DNA of 64,000 nt from Bacteroidota bacterium (GTDB lineage Bacteria; Bacteroidota; Bacteroidia; Flavobacteriales; Flavobacteriaceae). Positions within the stretch are counted from its first letter, which is position 1. Each line of letters opens with the position of its first letter. Shown one piece after another: positions 47,201 through 54,609 of the stretch. The notes beneath the pieces were generated by a model. It did not search any database, had not been told where the DNA came from, and worked only from the letters and a program-made list of their open reading frames with translations. Made by a program: the position numbers and the translations under genes. The stretch spans positions 62,001-126,000 of the forward strand of contig JAQCFO010000002.1 of NCBI GenBank assembly GCA_027619415.1, read 5' to 3'.

Positions 47201-47692
47201 TTTGAAATTAACGATGGAATTGGAGTAAAAAAATCTCCTGAATTATATGGGGCTTTTCCAACAGATCCTTATTCGCACACTCCAGAAGGAAAGGGGGCGC
47301 AACAACCCGGGATGACAGGTCAAGTAAAAGAGGACTTGTTAAGTAGGTTTGGAGAACTAGGTATTCAAATTGACAAGGGAGTAATTTGCTTTAACCCTGA
47401 AATTTTAAAAAATGAAGAGTTTTTAAATAAGACTCAAATATTTAATTATATAAATCTTGATAAAAAAAGTAGCTCAATTAAGCTAGAAAAGAACTCATTA
47501 GGATTTACATATTGTCAAGTCCCCATTATATATCAAAAGTCAACTGCTTCAAAAATCACAGTTTATTTAAATAATGGAAAATCTATTGAATTTAATGGCA
47601 AAAAGCTAAATGATAAAATAAGTTCTAAAGTTTTTAAAAGAACAGATGAAGTGAATAAGATTGTAGTATTTGTTGTTAAAAATCATTTTTAA
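44225..47692 (+). CDS. Probable GH149 beta-1,3-glucan phosphorylase
   Basis: 1155 residues, no signal peptide, therefore cytoplasmic. The N-terminal part is beta-rich (NGELTTIQGEEFYKISNVDSM) like the glycan-binding sandwich domain of GH94-type phosphorylases. A helical barrel follows with VMRGGIIDNNYQ, RRHGDPSRPWNKFSI, YQGNWRDIFQNWESL and MNTQRPEWNDANNALVGNG (about 655-673), the last resembling the catalytic-acid segment of phosphorylase relatives. The size and sequence style match GH149, which splits beta-1,3-glucans with phosphate to glucose-1-phosphate. Place in a laminarin PUL beside an inner-membrane transporter supports this. The family name is from memory of its features, not a search. 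The stop overlaps the next gene's first ATG. Confidence 0.7.
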   Translation: MTNSKIYLGNTEAHLSKKEVNGELTTIQGEEFYKISNVDSMRPFFMSIVSNSNHWMFISSTGSLSAGRKNSDSALFPYYTDDKITESEEVTGSKTLLLVSKSDKTFLWEPFSRKLSSIYKLTRNLYKNSIGNKIIFEEINHDLELKFSYQWNLSDKYGFVRKSNITNNGSSDVELGLLDGIQNIVPSGVNEELQNRSSNLVDAYKKCELETDTGLGVYSLSAIIVDKAEPSEALKANTVWSYGLENTKYLLSSLQIENFRRGEELIQEEDIRAEKGAYFLNTTLKLPKNKSKNWFIVANLNQTASDLVYIKEIIKKNSSVAEHVENDIQYGSKNLIEIAGSCDGIQMSFDKLRNIRHFSNTIFNVMRGGIIDNNYQIEKSDFIPYIAKANKKVYNDNVNTLNTLPILFSLENLKLHYLNNDDTDFERLCLEYLPLKFSRRHGDPSRPWNKFSINTKSEYDGSKILDYQGNWRDIFQNWESLAHSYPEFIDGMIHKFLNATTFEGYNPYRVTKDGFDWETVEPDNPWAYIGYWGDHQIIYLLKFLEFIEDYYPSRLLNYFSKNVFVYANVPYKIKSYEEILVDSKNTIDFDHENEKKIQNNRKEIGVDGALLKDPGNNIYKVNFIEKILATVLSKLSNFIPEGGIWMNTQRPEWNDANNALVGNGVSMVTLYYLRRFLNFFDKTLNKSKIDKVSISLELFNFYNEIHTAFQDNKHLLSKDISDIDRKVILDLLGKAGSIYRNNIYNDGFSLGKQNLSIEELKSFIKISLAFLDHSILANKRKDNLYHAYNLMSLQENGKVIISSLPEMLEGQVAILSSGYLSASESLKVLDSLKQSKLFRKDQSSYTLYPNKDLGRFIDKNNIVKENVLKSTLLQKLIEDGNTQIINKDLLGGYHFNGNFNNANCLMKALKRLPDHYNSLVKNEMSKILQIFEQVFDHKSFTGRSGTFFGYEGLGSIYWHMVSKLLLAVLEVIKSAIQQNEDKAIVNKLIDHYFEINDGIGVKKSPELYGAFPTDPYSHTPEGKGAQQPGMTGQVKEDLLSRFGELGIQIDKGVICFNPEILKNEEFLNKTQIFNYINLDKKSSSIKLEKNSLGFTYCQVPIIYQKSTASKITVYLNNGKSIEFNGKKLNDKISSKVFKRTDEVNKIVVFVVKNHF

Positions 47693-48990
47693 TGACAATT
47701 GGATTAAATAATAATAAAATGAAAGATATCTTAGGATATAACGTTGTGTTGCTATTATCAATTAGCATTTTATTTTTCTCATGTGAAAACAAAAAAGAGT
47801 TAAGTATAGGAGATAAATCAGCATCTGAAATCTTAGGGAATTCAAGTTATTTAGCAATTTCTTATGGGGGTTATCGCGAAAAAACTCGTGATATTCAGCC
47901 TACAATTTCTGAGTTGAAAGAGGATCTTAAAATTTTATCTGCCATGGGAGTGAAAATTTTAAAAACCTATAATTTACAATTAGAACAAGCCCCAAATATT
48001 TTAAAAGCAATTAGAGAGTTAAAAACAGAAGATTCATCTTTTGAAATGTATGTTAAATTAGGCGCTTGGATTGATTGTGAAAACGCATGGACTTCAAGCC
48101 CTAATCATGATAAAGGAGATGAGTCTGCTAACTCGATTGAAATTCAAAAAGCAATAAGTTTAGCAAATAGATATCCAGATATTGTAAAAATTATTGCTGT
48201 AGGAAATGAAGCGATGGTTCATTGGGCATCGAGTTATTATGTACAGCCTTCAGTTATTTTAAAATGGGTAAATCATCTACAAGATTTAAAAAATAAAAAT
48301 AAACTTCCCAAAACCCTTTGGATAACAAGCTCAGATAATTTTGCATCTTGGGGAGGGGGAGACTCTTCTTATCACACAAAAGATCTGACTGCTCTTATTA
48401 ATGCAGTAGATTATGTTTCTATGCATACATATGCATTTCATGACACTCATTATAATTCAAGCTTTTGGAAATTAAGGGAAAAGGATAAAAAACAATTTTC
48501 AGATTTCGATCTAATAGAAAAATCCATGGAAAATGTTTACCTCCATGCTGTTAGTCAATATAATAGTGTTAAAAATTACATTGATAGTCTTGGAATTAAT
48601 AAGCCAATTCACATTGGAGAACTAGGATGGGCTACAGTCTCTAGTGACTTGTATGGCAAAAATGGAACTCATGCAGCTGATGAATTCAAGCAAGCTATAT
48701 ATTACAAGAGAATGCGTGAATGGACTAATAAAGAAGAAATTTCTTGTTTTTATTTTGAAGCATTTAATGAGCATTGGAAAGACGGAAATCCAAATGGTTC
48801 AGAAAATAATTTTGGATTATTTACAGTTGATGGAAAAGCAAAATATGCTCTTTGGGATAGTGTAGATAAAGGAGTCTTTAAAGGATTGACTAGAAACGGA
48901 AATTTTATAAAAAAAACATATAACGGGGTTTTGGAAAATTTACAAAAAGATGTATTAATCCCCGCAGAAACAAAATCAAATCAAAATTAG
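47692..48990 (+). CDS. GH17 beta-1,3-glucosidase/glucanase lipoprotein
   Basis: 432 residues. A TAATG overlap with the preceding stop gives this start, but the ATG at 47719 (MKDILGYNV) gives a cleaner lipoprotein signal, ending LFFSC with ENKK after it. Positive residues there favour the periplasm rather than the surface. The GH17 TIM barrel shows ISYGGYREKTRDIQP, MGVKILKTYN, IIAVGNEAMVHW (acid/base Glu about 171), YVSMHTYAFHDTHYN and HIGELGWATV (nucleophile Glu about 309). GH17 enzymes act on beta-1,3-glucan; this one would process imported laminarin oligosaccharides. Confidence 0.87.
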   Translation: MTIGLNNNKMKDILGYNVVLLLSISILFFSCENKKELSIGDKSASEILGNSSYLAISYGGYREKTRDIQPTISELKEDLKILSAMGVKILKTYNLQLEQAPNILKAIRELKTEDSSFEMYVKLGAWIDCENAWTSSPNHDKGDESANSIEIQKAISLANRYPDIVKIIAVGNEAMVHWASSYYVQPSVILKWVNHLQDLKNKNKLPKTLWITSSDNFASWGGGDSSYHTKDLTALINAVDYVSMHTYAFHDTHYNSSFWKLREKDKKQFSDFDLIEKSMENVYLHAVSQYNSVKNYIDSLGINKPIHIGELGWATVSSDLYGKNGTHAADEFKQAIYYKRMREWTNKEEISCFYFEAFNEHWKDGNPNGSENNFGLFTVDGKAKYALWDSVDKGVFKGLTRNGNFIKKTYNGVLENLQKDVLIPAETKSNQN

Positions 48991-48996
48991 AAATAA

Positions 48997-50004
48997 GTGA
49001 AAATAATTAATCTATTTATAGTCTTCGTTTCAATTATATTAAATGAAGGTACGGTCTATCACGATAATAAAACAGATAAAGTAACAACGTCAAACAGACA
49101 ATTATTAGTTAATAATGTTCCTTATTTTATAAAAGGAGTTTGTTATCATCCTGTCCCAAAAGGAAGTACTAAAAGAAGCTTTAGTAAAATAGATCAAGAT
49201 CTTAACTTAATGGGAGAGGCAGGAATTAATACTATTAGAGTTTACGAACCAATTGATCAGATTGAGATCCTAAATAAAATTGACCAAGCTGGAATTAAAG
49301 TAATTATAAGTTTTGGATTTAATCAAGGAGGTAATTATGATATTTATTCTGGAACTTTTATTGATTATATAAATAAATTTAAAAATCATAATGCTATTTT
49401 GTTTTGGGAATTAGGTAATGAGTACAACTATCATCCTGAATGGTTTGGCGGTGATTTGAAAAATTGGTACGATGAACTTAATAAATCTGCACTTATAATT
49501 AAAGAAAATGATAAAAATCATCCTGTAGCTACAGCACATGGAGAATTACCTAATTCAAAAGCTTTAAGCTCTAATCCTAATATAGATATTTGGGGATTAA
49601 ACGTTTATAGGTGGGATGATCCTTCTACAATTTTTAAGCAATGGGAATTATTAAGTGATAAGCCAGTTTATCTTTCTGAATCAGGTGCAGATAGTTATAT
49701 GACTATCGAAAAAGATGGTTATTCTAAAGGAGAAAATCAAAAAGCACAAGCTGATGCAAATTCTAAAATAATTGATGCTGTCTTTCAAAATTCTGATATT
49801 GTTTCTGGGCTGTTTATTTTTTCATTTTTAGATGGCTTATGGAAGGCTGGGAACCCGGATAAACAAGATGTTGGCGGATGGGCCCCTAACAGTATGGGGA
49901 TTCCATATGATGGCGCTCCAAATGAAGAATTTTGGGGGATTTTGGATATAGAAAGAAATAAAAAAGAAACATTTAACGTATTAAAGGAAAAGTTTAACAA
50001 ATAA
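48997..50004 (+). CDS. Clan GH-A glycosidase, family unassigned
   Basis: 335 residues from GTG at 48997, with a short signal-like helix (INLFIVFVSIIL). A TIM barrel similar to the GH2 catalytic domain is seen: IKGVCYHPVP, AGINTIRVYEP, ILFWELGNEYNYH (acid/base Glu about 141), DIWGLNVYRWDD, KPVYLSESGAD (nucleophile Glu about 228) and a late FIFSFLDGLWKAG. The usual GH2 beta domains are absent, so it is a bare barrel. It may belong to GH2-like, GH5-like or another beta-glucan family; I cannot assign one. In the PUL it would remove glucose or side chains from laminarin oligosaccharides in the periplasm. Confidence 0.72.
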   Translation: MKIINLFIVFVSIILNEGTVYHDNKTDKVTTSNRQLLVNNVPYFIKGVCYHPVPKGSTKRSFSKIDQDLNLMGEAGINTIRVYEPIDQIEILNKIDQAGIKVIISFGFNQGGNYDIYSGTFIDYINKFKNHNAILFWELGNEYNYHPEWFGGDLKNWYDELNKSALIIKENDKNHPVATAHGELPNSKALSSNPNIDIWGLNVYRWDDPSTIFKQWELLSDKPVYLSESGADSYMTIEKDGYSKGENQKAQADANSKIIDAVFQNSDIVSGLFIFSFLDGLWKAGNPDKQDVGGWAPNSMGIPYDGAPNEEFWGILDIERNKKETFNVLKEKFNK

Positions 50005-50068
50005 AATAATAAAAAACAGTGATAAATCTTAAAGTAATTCAAGTGATTGTTATTAAAACTAATAAAAC

Positions 50069-51493
50069 ATGATGAATTCTAGTTCAGATCCGCTAATCAA
50101 GGTTCCAATGAATCAAAAGATTGCTTTTGGTTTTGGTATGCTTGCAAATCAAATGTTTCCAGCTTTAATAGGTATTTTTATTGTGGTGCTAGTTCAGAAT
50201 TTGGGGTTTCCTGGATGGATGTGGGGTGTGGTATCTCTAGCTCCAAGATTTTTCGATTCTATCACCGATCCAATCATGGGCTTTATTTCAGATAATACAA
50301 AATCTAAATGGGGACGACGAAGACAGTATGTTTTTATTGGCTCAATAATAATGGGAATTTCTTTCATAATTATGTGGCAGTTATATGTAAATAATGGAGT
50401 CGACTATAATTTTGTATATTTTTTATTTTGGTCCTTTATTTTTTATCTAGGCTATACTATTTATAGTGTGCCTTACGTTGCTATGGGTTATGAGATGAGT
50501 GATAACTTTCATGAACGCACCAACATAATGGCTGTTGCTCAGTGGATTGGACAATGGGCATGGGTTATAGCACCATGGCTTTGGGTAATCATGTATGATA
50601 ATAGTTTGTTTGAATCTGCTGAAGCTGCAGTAAGAGAGTTAGCGGTTTGGGTTGGAATAGCTTGTATGATTTTTGCGATGATTCCTGCAATATTTATAAA
50701 GAGTGAATCTACTCTAAAAAAAGATTACGTGCCATTAACTATCAAAAATATCGGAGGAAGTTTGAAAGAAATTAGAAATGGGTTTGTAGAAGCATTTAAG
50801 TCTAAACCATTTAGAAAACTTTGCATTTCGACTTTTTTCATTTTTAATGCTTTCAACACTGTTGCAGGTTTTACATTTTTTATTATTGTTTATTATTTAT
50901 TTAATGGAAATGCTGGCGATGCGAGTATTTGGCCTACATTATTTGGAAGTTGTGGCGCTTTAATCACTACTTTTTTAGTTATTCCTATAGTTACATTAAT
51001 GTCAAAAAAATTAGGTAAAAAGAAAGCGTTTTTAATTTCTCAGAGCATATCTATTGTCGGATATATAATGTTTTGGTTTTTGTTTATTCCTGGAAAGCCC
51101 TACATGTTTTTATTTGCCTTACCATTTTTCTCTTTTGGGATAGGAGGATTATTTACTTTAATGATGTCAATGACTGCTGATGTAATTGACTTAGATGAGC
51201 TTAATACAGGTAAAAGACGAGAAGGGATTTTTGGAGCTATTTATTGGTGGATGGTAAAATTTGGCTTTGCTATTGCTGGAGGCTTATCTGGAGTAATTCT
51301 CTCATTAGTTGGATTTACTTCAGGCGCAGTAACACAACCTGAAGAAGCTATAATCGGACTACGTTTATTTTTTTCAGGGTTACCAATACTTGGAACCTTA
51401 ATTGCTATTTATGTGATGAGAGACTACGAAATTACAGAAGAAAAAACGATAGAAGTTTCTAAAATTTTAAAAAATAGAAAGATAAACAAATAG
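50069..51493 (+). CDS. MFS sugar transporter, GPH (MelB-like) family
   Basis: 474 residues with twelve membrane helices. The GPH signature is RFFDSITDPIMGFISDNT, then KWGRRRQYVFIG, and in the second half MSMTADVIDLDELNTGKRREGIFGAIYWWMVKFG. Members carry glycosides with H+ or Na+. As last enzyme/transporter gene of the PUL it probably carries laminaribiose or short beta-1,3-glucans across the inner membrane to the cytoplasmic phosphorylase. The start at 50069 is followed by a second Met codon at 50072. Confidence 0.9.
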   Translation: MMNSSSDPLIKVPMNQKIAFGFGMLANQMFPALIGIFIVVLVQNLGFPGWMWGVVSLAPRFFDSITDPIMGFISDNTKSKWGRRRQYVFIGSIIMGISFIIMWQLYVNNGVDYNFVYFLFWSFIFYLGYTIYSVPYVAMGYEMSDNFHERTNIMAVAQWIGQWAWVIAPWLWVIMYDNSLFESAEAAVRELAVWVGIACMIFAMIPAIFIKSESTLKKDYVPLTIKNIGGSLKEIRNGFVEAFKSKPFRKLCISTFFIFNAFNTVAGFTFFIIVYYLFNGNAGDASIWPTLFGSCGALITTFLVIPIVTLMSKKLGKKKAFLISQSISIVGYIMFWFLFIPGKPYMFLFALPFFSFGIGGLFTLMMSMTADVIDLDELNTGKRREGIFGAIYWWMVKFGFAIAGGLSGVILSLVGFTSGAVTQPEEAIIGLRLFFSGLPILGTLIAIYVMRDYEITEEKTIEVSKILKNRKINK

Positions 51494-51565
51494 TTAATTT
51501 TTTTTTATTTTAAAGTTTATTAGCATCCTAATACTATTGTTAAACTTAATTAAAAAGCATTATTT

Positions 51566-51590
51566 TTAAATTAAATTAAATTAAATTAAA
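51566..51590 (+). repeat. Five TTAAA units abutting a start codon
   Basis: Five perfect tandem copies of TTAAA run from 51566 to 51590; the last A is the first base of the lipoprotein's ATG. Such pentamer runs can change length by slippage and would alter the spacing between promoter and start. No -7 box was found near it. Confidence 0.9.
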
Positions 51591-52084
51591 TGAGATTTTT
51601 TTTGATAATTTTATTATTGTTGGTTTCTTGCTCTAAATCAGTAAAGAAAACAGAACCAACGATTAAGACAATTAATTATTTAAAATTGAATTCTTTTGTT
51701 AAAGATTCTTTACCTATTTTTCTTGATTTAGATTCTCAATACAATCAAGTATTTAATTTATGGGGAGATATTGATGTGTTGAAAAAAGCTTCTACACTTT
51801 CAAAGATTGATACAAGACAATTACTGTATTTTATAGAACCCTATAGTTTAGAAATAGATAAAATTAATGAAATTCATATCCCTACTGTTTTAAATACCCC
51901 ATCAATAATTGGTAGATTGAGAGTTTTTAAAACAGACGTATTGAAAATCGACACTAAAGAAGATCTAAATAATAATAACTTAAAAGATTTTAAAGAGAAT
52001 CTTTTAAAAATAACAGATTCTTATAATGCACTAATTAGAAGAATGAATGCAGTTGCAAAGGAAAGCGTTGAGATTAATAATTAA
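51590..52084 (+). CDS. Small lipoprotein of unknown function
   Basis: 164 residues. A clear lipoprotein signal (FLIILLLLVSC) is followed by SKSVKK, whose positive charge favours the periplasmic side. The rest is mostly helical by composition, with no recognised domain. Residues about 35-110 include FLDLDSQYNQVFNLWGDIDVL and IDTRQLLYFIEPY; a hydrophilic helical tail follows. It stands between the PUL transporter and the convergent metG, with no clear link to either. Confidence 0.75.
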   Translation: MRFFLIILLLLVSCSKSVKKTEPTIKTINYLKLNSFVKDSLPIFLDLDSQYNQVFNLWGDIDVLKKASTLSKIDTRQLLYFIEPYSLEIDKINEIHIPTVLNTPSIIGRLRVFKTDVLKIDTKEDLNNNNLKDFKENLLKITDSYNALIRRMNAVAKESVEINN

Positions 52085-52121
52085 TGAGAAGAATTTAAAT
52101 TTGACAAGAAATCAAGTTTAA

Positions 52122-53810
52122 TTATTCCTTTAATTGTTTTGATTCGTTGAGCTTTGCAAGCTGAAGTTCAATTTCTTGATCTTCAATTTTTCTAAAAAGT
52201 AATGAGCTTTTTTCAATTTTATAAGAAACTATCGGAGAATCTTTAGAAATAGAGCTCCATTCAATACTCTTTATATTGAAGATTGTTTTAAGTTTTTCAG
52301 ATGTATTAGGCAAAAAAGGCTCGCAAACCAAACCTAGAACACCACAGATTTGCAAACTAATGTTCATTATAGTTTTTACCTTTTCAGAATCCTCTGTTTT
52401 AATTAATTTCCAAGGCTCTTCGTCAGCAAGATATTTGTTACCTAACCTTGCTAAATCAATAATGATATTAACAGCTTCTCTAAACTTGAATTTGTCAATA
52501 GAATCACCGATTTTCTTTGGAAAAGAATATATTTCACTGATTAAATCTTGTTCCTTATCATTTAAAGCTCCAATTGAAGGAACTTTACTGGCATAATATT
52601 TTTGAGTTAATACAACTACTCTATTTATAAAGTTTCCTAAAATAGCCACTAATTCATTATTGTTTTTAGCTTGAAAATCTTTCCAAGTAAAGTCATTGTC
52701 TTTATTTTCTGGAGCATTAGCTGTTAAGACGTATCTTAAAGTATCTTGCATTTCAGGAAAATCTTCCATATACTCATGAAGCCAAATTGCCCAATTTTTT
52801 GATGTAGATATTTTCTTTCCTTCTAAGTTCAAAAATTCATTAGCTGGAACATTAGTTGGTAAAATATATTTGTTTGAAGCTTTTAATATTGATGGGAAAA
52901 TAATACAATGAAATACAATATTGTCTTTGCCTATGAAATGCACAAGCTCTGTTTTGGGATCTTGCCAGTAAGGCTTCCAATCAATTTTTTCTCTTTTAGC
53001 CCACTCTTTTGTAGCTGAAATATATCCAATTGGTGCATCAAACCAGACATATAACACTTTTCCTATTGCCTCTTTAATGGGAACAGGAATTCCCCAATCT
53101 AAATCTCTAGTAATGGCGCGAGGCTTTAAACCTTCTTGTATCCATGATTTAACTTGACCGAAAACATTTGATTTCCACTCATCTTTTTTTTCAATTAAAA
53201 ACCATTCTTTTAAAAAAGGTTCAAAGTTATTTAATGGTAAGAACCAGTGTTTGGTTTTCTTTAATGTAGGTTTATTTCCACTTAATTTAGATCTAGGATT
53301 TATTAGCTCGTTAGGATTAAGCGTTGATCCGCAGTTTTCACATTGATCTCCGTAAGCACCATCAAAATTACATTTAGGACATTCCCCTTCAACAAATCTG
53401 TCAGCCAAAAACTGTTTTTCTGAAGCATCGTATAGTTGGTCAGATTCTTTTTCGATAAAAATATTCTTATCATTTAAATCTTTAAAAAACCCTGAAGCAG
53501 TTTCGTGATGAATTTTTGAAGAAGTTCTAGAGTAATTATCAAAAGAAATTCCAAAATTAATAAAGGATTCTTTTATGATAAAATGATATTTGTCAATAAT
53601 ATTTTGAGCAGTAGTCCCCTCTTTTTTTGCTCTAATAGGAATTGCAGCTCCGTGTTCGTCACTTCCACAAACAAAACAAACATCATGCCCTGAAAGCCTT
53701 AGATATCTAGAATATATATCTGCTGGAATATAAGCCCCAGCTAAATGGCCAATGTGTATAGGTCCATTTGCATATGGCAAGGCTGATGTAATGGTGTATC
53801 TTTTTTTCAC
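52122..53810 (-). CDS. metG: Methionyl-tRNA synthetase, short form
   Basis: 562 residues from GTG at 53810. The class I signature is seen in [19 protein letters not shown] (HIGH type). The connective domain holds a zinc site [17 protein letters not shown]. The second signature is [12 protein letters not shown] (KMSKS variant). An anticodon-binding helical domain follows ([31 protein letters not shown]). The protein ends soon after this domain; bacteroidotal MetG is normally about 680-700 residues with a C-terminal tRNA-binding (Trbp111-like) domain, which is absent here. No remains of it are seen between the stop and the lipoprotein gene. Confidence 0.95.
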   Translation of the reverse strand: MKKRYTITSALPYANGPIHIGHLAGAYIPADIYSRYLRLSGHDVCFVCGSDEHGAAIPIRAKKEGTTAQNIIDKYHFIIKESFINFGISFDNYSRTSSKIHHETASGFFKDLNDKNIFIEKESDQLYDASEKQFLADRFVEGECPKCNFDGAYGDQCENCGSTLNPNELINPRSKLSGNKPTLKKTKHWFLPLNNFEPFLKEWFLIEKKDEWKSNVFGQVKSWIQEGLKPRAITRDLDWGIPVPIKEAIGKVLYVWFDAPIGYISATKEWAKREKIDWKPYWQDPKTELVHFIGKDNIVFHCIIFPSILKASNKYILPTNVPANEFLNLEGKKISTSKNWAIWLHEYMEDFPEMQDTLRYVLTANAPENKDNDFTWKDFQAKNNNELVAILGNFINRVVVLTQKYYASKVPSIGALNDKEQDLISEIYSFPKKIGDSIDKFKFREAVNIIIDLARLGNKYLADEEPWKLIKTEDSEKVKTIMNISLQICGVLGLVCEPFLPNTSEKLKTIFNIKSIEWSSISKDSPIVSYKIEKSSLLFRKIEDQEIELQLAKLNESKQLKE

Positions 53811-53899
53811 TTTTATTATTGTATTGTAAAAATAATCATTTAAATTTTTCTTTTAGCATTATTGTAACCTGATCTGAATAGTCAAATGTTATATTTGTA

Positions 53900-53927
53900 A
53901 TTATTTGTTTTATTTATAACAAATAAT
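53900..53927. promoter_or_regulatory. Inverted repeat between metG and the ACT-domain gene
   Basis: A perfect 10-bp inverted repeat, ATTATTTGTT and AACAAATAAT, separated by 8 bases, in the divergent intergenic space. It may be an operator for a dimeric regulator. The AT-rich composition makes a chance match possible. Confidence 0.4.
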
Positions 53928-53938
53928 AACTGGATTAC

Positions 53939-53946
53939 TATATTTG
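53939..53946 (+). promoter_or_regulatory. -7 box directly before the ACT-domain gene
   Basis: TATATTTG, an exact TAnnTTTG match. The last base is 7 bases before the A of the ATG at 53953, so transcription is predicted to begin on the start codon. Confidence 0.6.
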
Positions 53947-53952
53947 CATAAT

Positions 53953-54609
53953 ATGAAAACGATTTCTTCTGCAGTTGAAGATTATATAAAATCTAAGCCT
54001 TTTTTAATTTCAGCTTTATCTCAAGGAATTATAAACTTGACTTCACTTTCTAGAATTATTAAGACAGAAATACAATTATCCTTAAGAAAAGAAGTTAGAT
54101 ACGGGGCTATAGTTATGGCCTTGAAAAGACTTTCCAGCGAATTAGAATTTAGAACTACATATAAAATTGTAAAAATTATTAAAGATATCGGGGATATTAC
54201 CGTTCGATCCTCACTCATTGATTATAATTTTAAAGTTTCTGATACACTTTTAAGTAACCAGGCTAAACTTTTGTCGAAAGTAGATAATAAAGATGATTTT
54301 TATACTTCATCTAGGGGAGTAAACGAATGTAACATAGTAGTAAGCGGAAACTTATCCTCTTTAGTTGAAACAATCCTTAAGGAAGAAATTTGTATTTCTA
54401 AGCAAAGTAATTTATCATCAATTTCCATAAAACTGCCTGCTGAAAACATATCAATTCCGGGAGTGTATTATTTTGTGTTTCAAAGACTTTCATGGGAAGG
54501 AATTAATATATATGAAGTTATCTCAACTTCTAATGAGTTTACTATTTTAGTTAACGAAGAGCAAGTGGATAAAGCATTTAGAGTAGTTAAAAATTTAAAA
54601 AATCTCTAA
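53953..54609 (+). CDS. Stand-alone ACT-domain protein related to the aspartokinase regulatory region
   Basis: 218 residues from the ATG at 53953; a TTG three codons earlier falls in the promoter box. The N-terminal ~75 residues are helical (VEDYIKSKPFLISALSQGIIN, VRYGAIVMALKRLSSELE). The C-terminal ~70 residues read as an aspartokinase-type ACT domain (IPGVYYFVFQRLSWEGINIYEVISTSNEFTILV), and the part before may be a second, divergent ACT. No kinase domain is present. It could be a free regulatory subunit or amino-acid sensor; function is unknown. It converges on mfd with a 15-bp overlap, and lysC lies about 4 kb downstream. Confidence 0.68.
   Translation: MKTISSAVEDYIKSKPFLISALSQGIINLTSLSRIIKTEIQLSLRKEVRYGAIVMALKRLSSELEFRTTYKIVKIIKDIGDITVRSSLIDYNFKVSDTLLSNQAKLLSKVDNKDDFYTSSRGVNECNIVVSGNLSSLVETILKEEICISKQSNLSSISIKLPAENISIPGVYYFVFQRLSWEGINIYEVISTSNEFTILVNEEQVDKAFRVVKNLKNL

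Noticed and set aside
51494-51565. Terminator after the MFS transporter
   Set aside because: There is a T run, but no convincing stem precedes it.
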